Positions 45,021 to 45,162 of a stretch of DNA of 45,162 bases are shown here, in pieces. The position numbers and the translations under genes are program-made. Below the pieces are notes generated by a model. It had not been told where the DNA came from and did not search any database. It was given only the letters and a program-made list of their open reading frames with translations. How positions within the stretch are numbered: position 1 is the stretch's first letter; each line of letters starts with the position of its first letter. The DNA comes from an uncultured SAR116 cluster alpha proteobacterium (GTDB lineage: Bacteria; Pseudomonadota; Alphaproteobacteria; Puniceispirillales; GCA-002684695), in the NCBI GenBank assembly GCA_902539295.1, contig CACBIM010000015.1, forward strand, positions 1 to 45,162, in the 5' to 3' direction.

Positions 45021-45162
45021 AAATAATTATAAAAATAATTATTTGTATTTTTGTATTTTCTTGTTCTTCCTCGAGTTCATTTTTTGACAGGCTTGAAATA
45101 TTAGAGAATATCAATTCCATGTCAAATGAAAAACCAATAAAAATATTTTCACGTCAGGAATT
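45011..45162 (+). CDS. YjbF/GfcB-like lipoprotein, N-terminal part (truncated by window edge)
   Basis: The first 50 codons of a lipoprotein gene that continues beyond the window. The leader MAIKIIIKIIICIFVFSC ends in a lipobox (Cys18), followed by five Ser and FFDRLEILENI. The start overlaps the yjbH end by 10 bp. In the yjbEFGH and gfc operons a YjbF/GfcB lipoprotein accompanies YjbH, so context supports this identity, but too little is visible to be sure from sequence alone. Confidence 0.6.
   Translation, partial: MAIKIIIKIIICIFVFSCSSSSSFFDRLEILENINSMSNEKPIKIFSRQE

Noticed and set aside
1-45162. Search for mobile elements, phage genes, restriction systems and CRISPR arrays
   Set aside because: No transposase, integrase, terminal repeats, regularly spaced repeats or restriction endonuclease were seen; CcrM has no partner nuclease and is a cell-cycle enzyme.

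Overview
The window reads as a chromosomal segment of a streamlined, AT-rich alphaproteobacterium, most plausibly a marine free-living lineage. The reasons are: genes packed with 1-11 bp overlaps and very short gaps; strongly A/T-biased codons; a CcrM-type GANTC methyltransferase; a TimA/Tim44-like protein; a DUF3576 lipoprotein beside leuS; and the alphaproteobacterial origin neighbourhood (dnaQ-coaE-ppsR / hemE-hemJ-rho-mnmE-mnmG-rsmG-parA-parB ... holA-lptE-leuS). I do not assign a genus. No IS element, phage gene or CRISPR array is visible.

Region 1 (1-11981). The 3' end of rph is followed by rdgB and hemW. Convergent to them is an LpoA-like lipoprotein gene, which is divergent from rsmI, a DolP-like two-BON lipoprotein gene and gshB. 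A minus-strand group follows (HIT, GNAT, XRE regulator, Smr, TimA/Tim44-like). Then come fxsA and secB on plus, and dnaQ-coaE-ppsR on minus.

Region 2 (11982-26830). The 257-bp gap between ppsR and hemE is the likely chromosomal origin: it holds DnaA-box-like 9-mers and a GANTC site, and genes diverge from it. To its right, hemE-hemJ-rho-mnmE-mnmG-rsmG-parA-parB run as one tight block that carries two perfect 16-bp parS palindromes, one between rho and mnmE and one inside rsmG. A TPR-sulfotransferase gene and a family-25 glycosyltransferase gene sit between parB and holA. Then come lptE, leuS and the DUF3576 lipoprotein.

Region 3 (27300-37500). A small porin-like gene has a strong ribosome binding site, an upstream region rich in inverted repeats and a GC-rich terminator. 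It is followed by a YggS-type PLP protein, RibA with a degenerate N-terminal half, a winged-helix regulator with a non-phosphorylatable receiver-like domain, and tRNA-Gln(UUG). The most interesting gene follows: a 700-residue STT3/PglB-type oligosaccharyltransferase with the acidic first-loop motif, DTD, TIxE and WWDYG motifs. It lies downstream of ispE and a TPR protein gene. An ETF-ubiquinone oxidoreductase gene ends the region.

Region 4 (37551-45162). An uracil-DNA glycosylase, a lytic transglycosylase, MoaB, RNase HII and CcrM are followed by a YjbE/YjbH/YjbF-like exopolysaccharide locus that runs off the window. The 5' end of yjbH overlaps an intrinsic terminator whose ten-T tract separates an ATG plus signal-peptide start from the main frame by one base. 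This is either a homopolymer error or a slippage-controlled gene.

Overall the window joins the replication/segregation centre with cell-envelope functions: LPS assembly, peptidoglycan regulation and turnover, a porin, exopolysaccharide export and a putative N-glycosylation enzyme.
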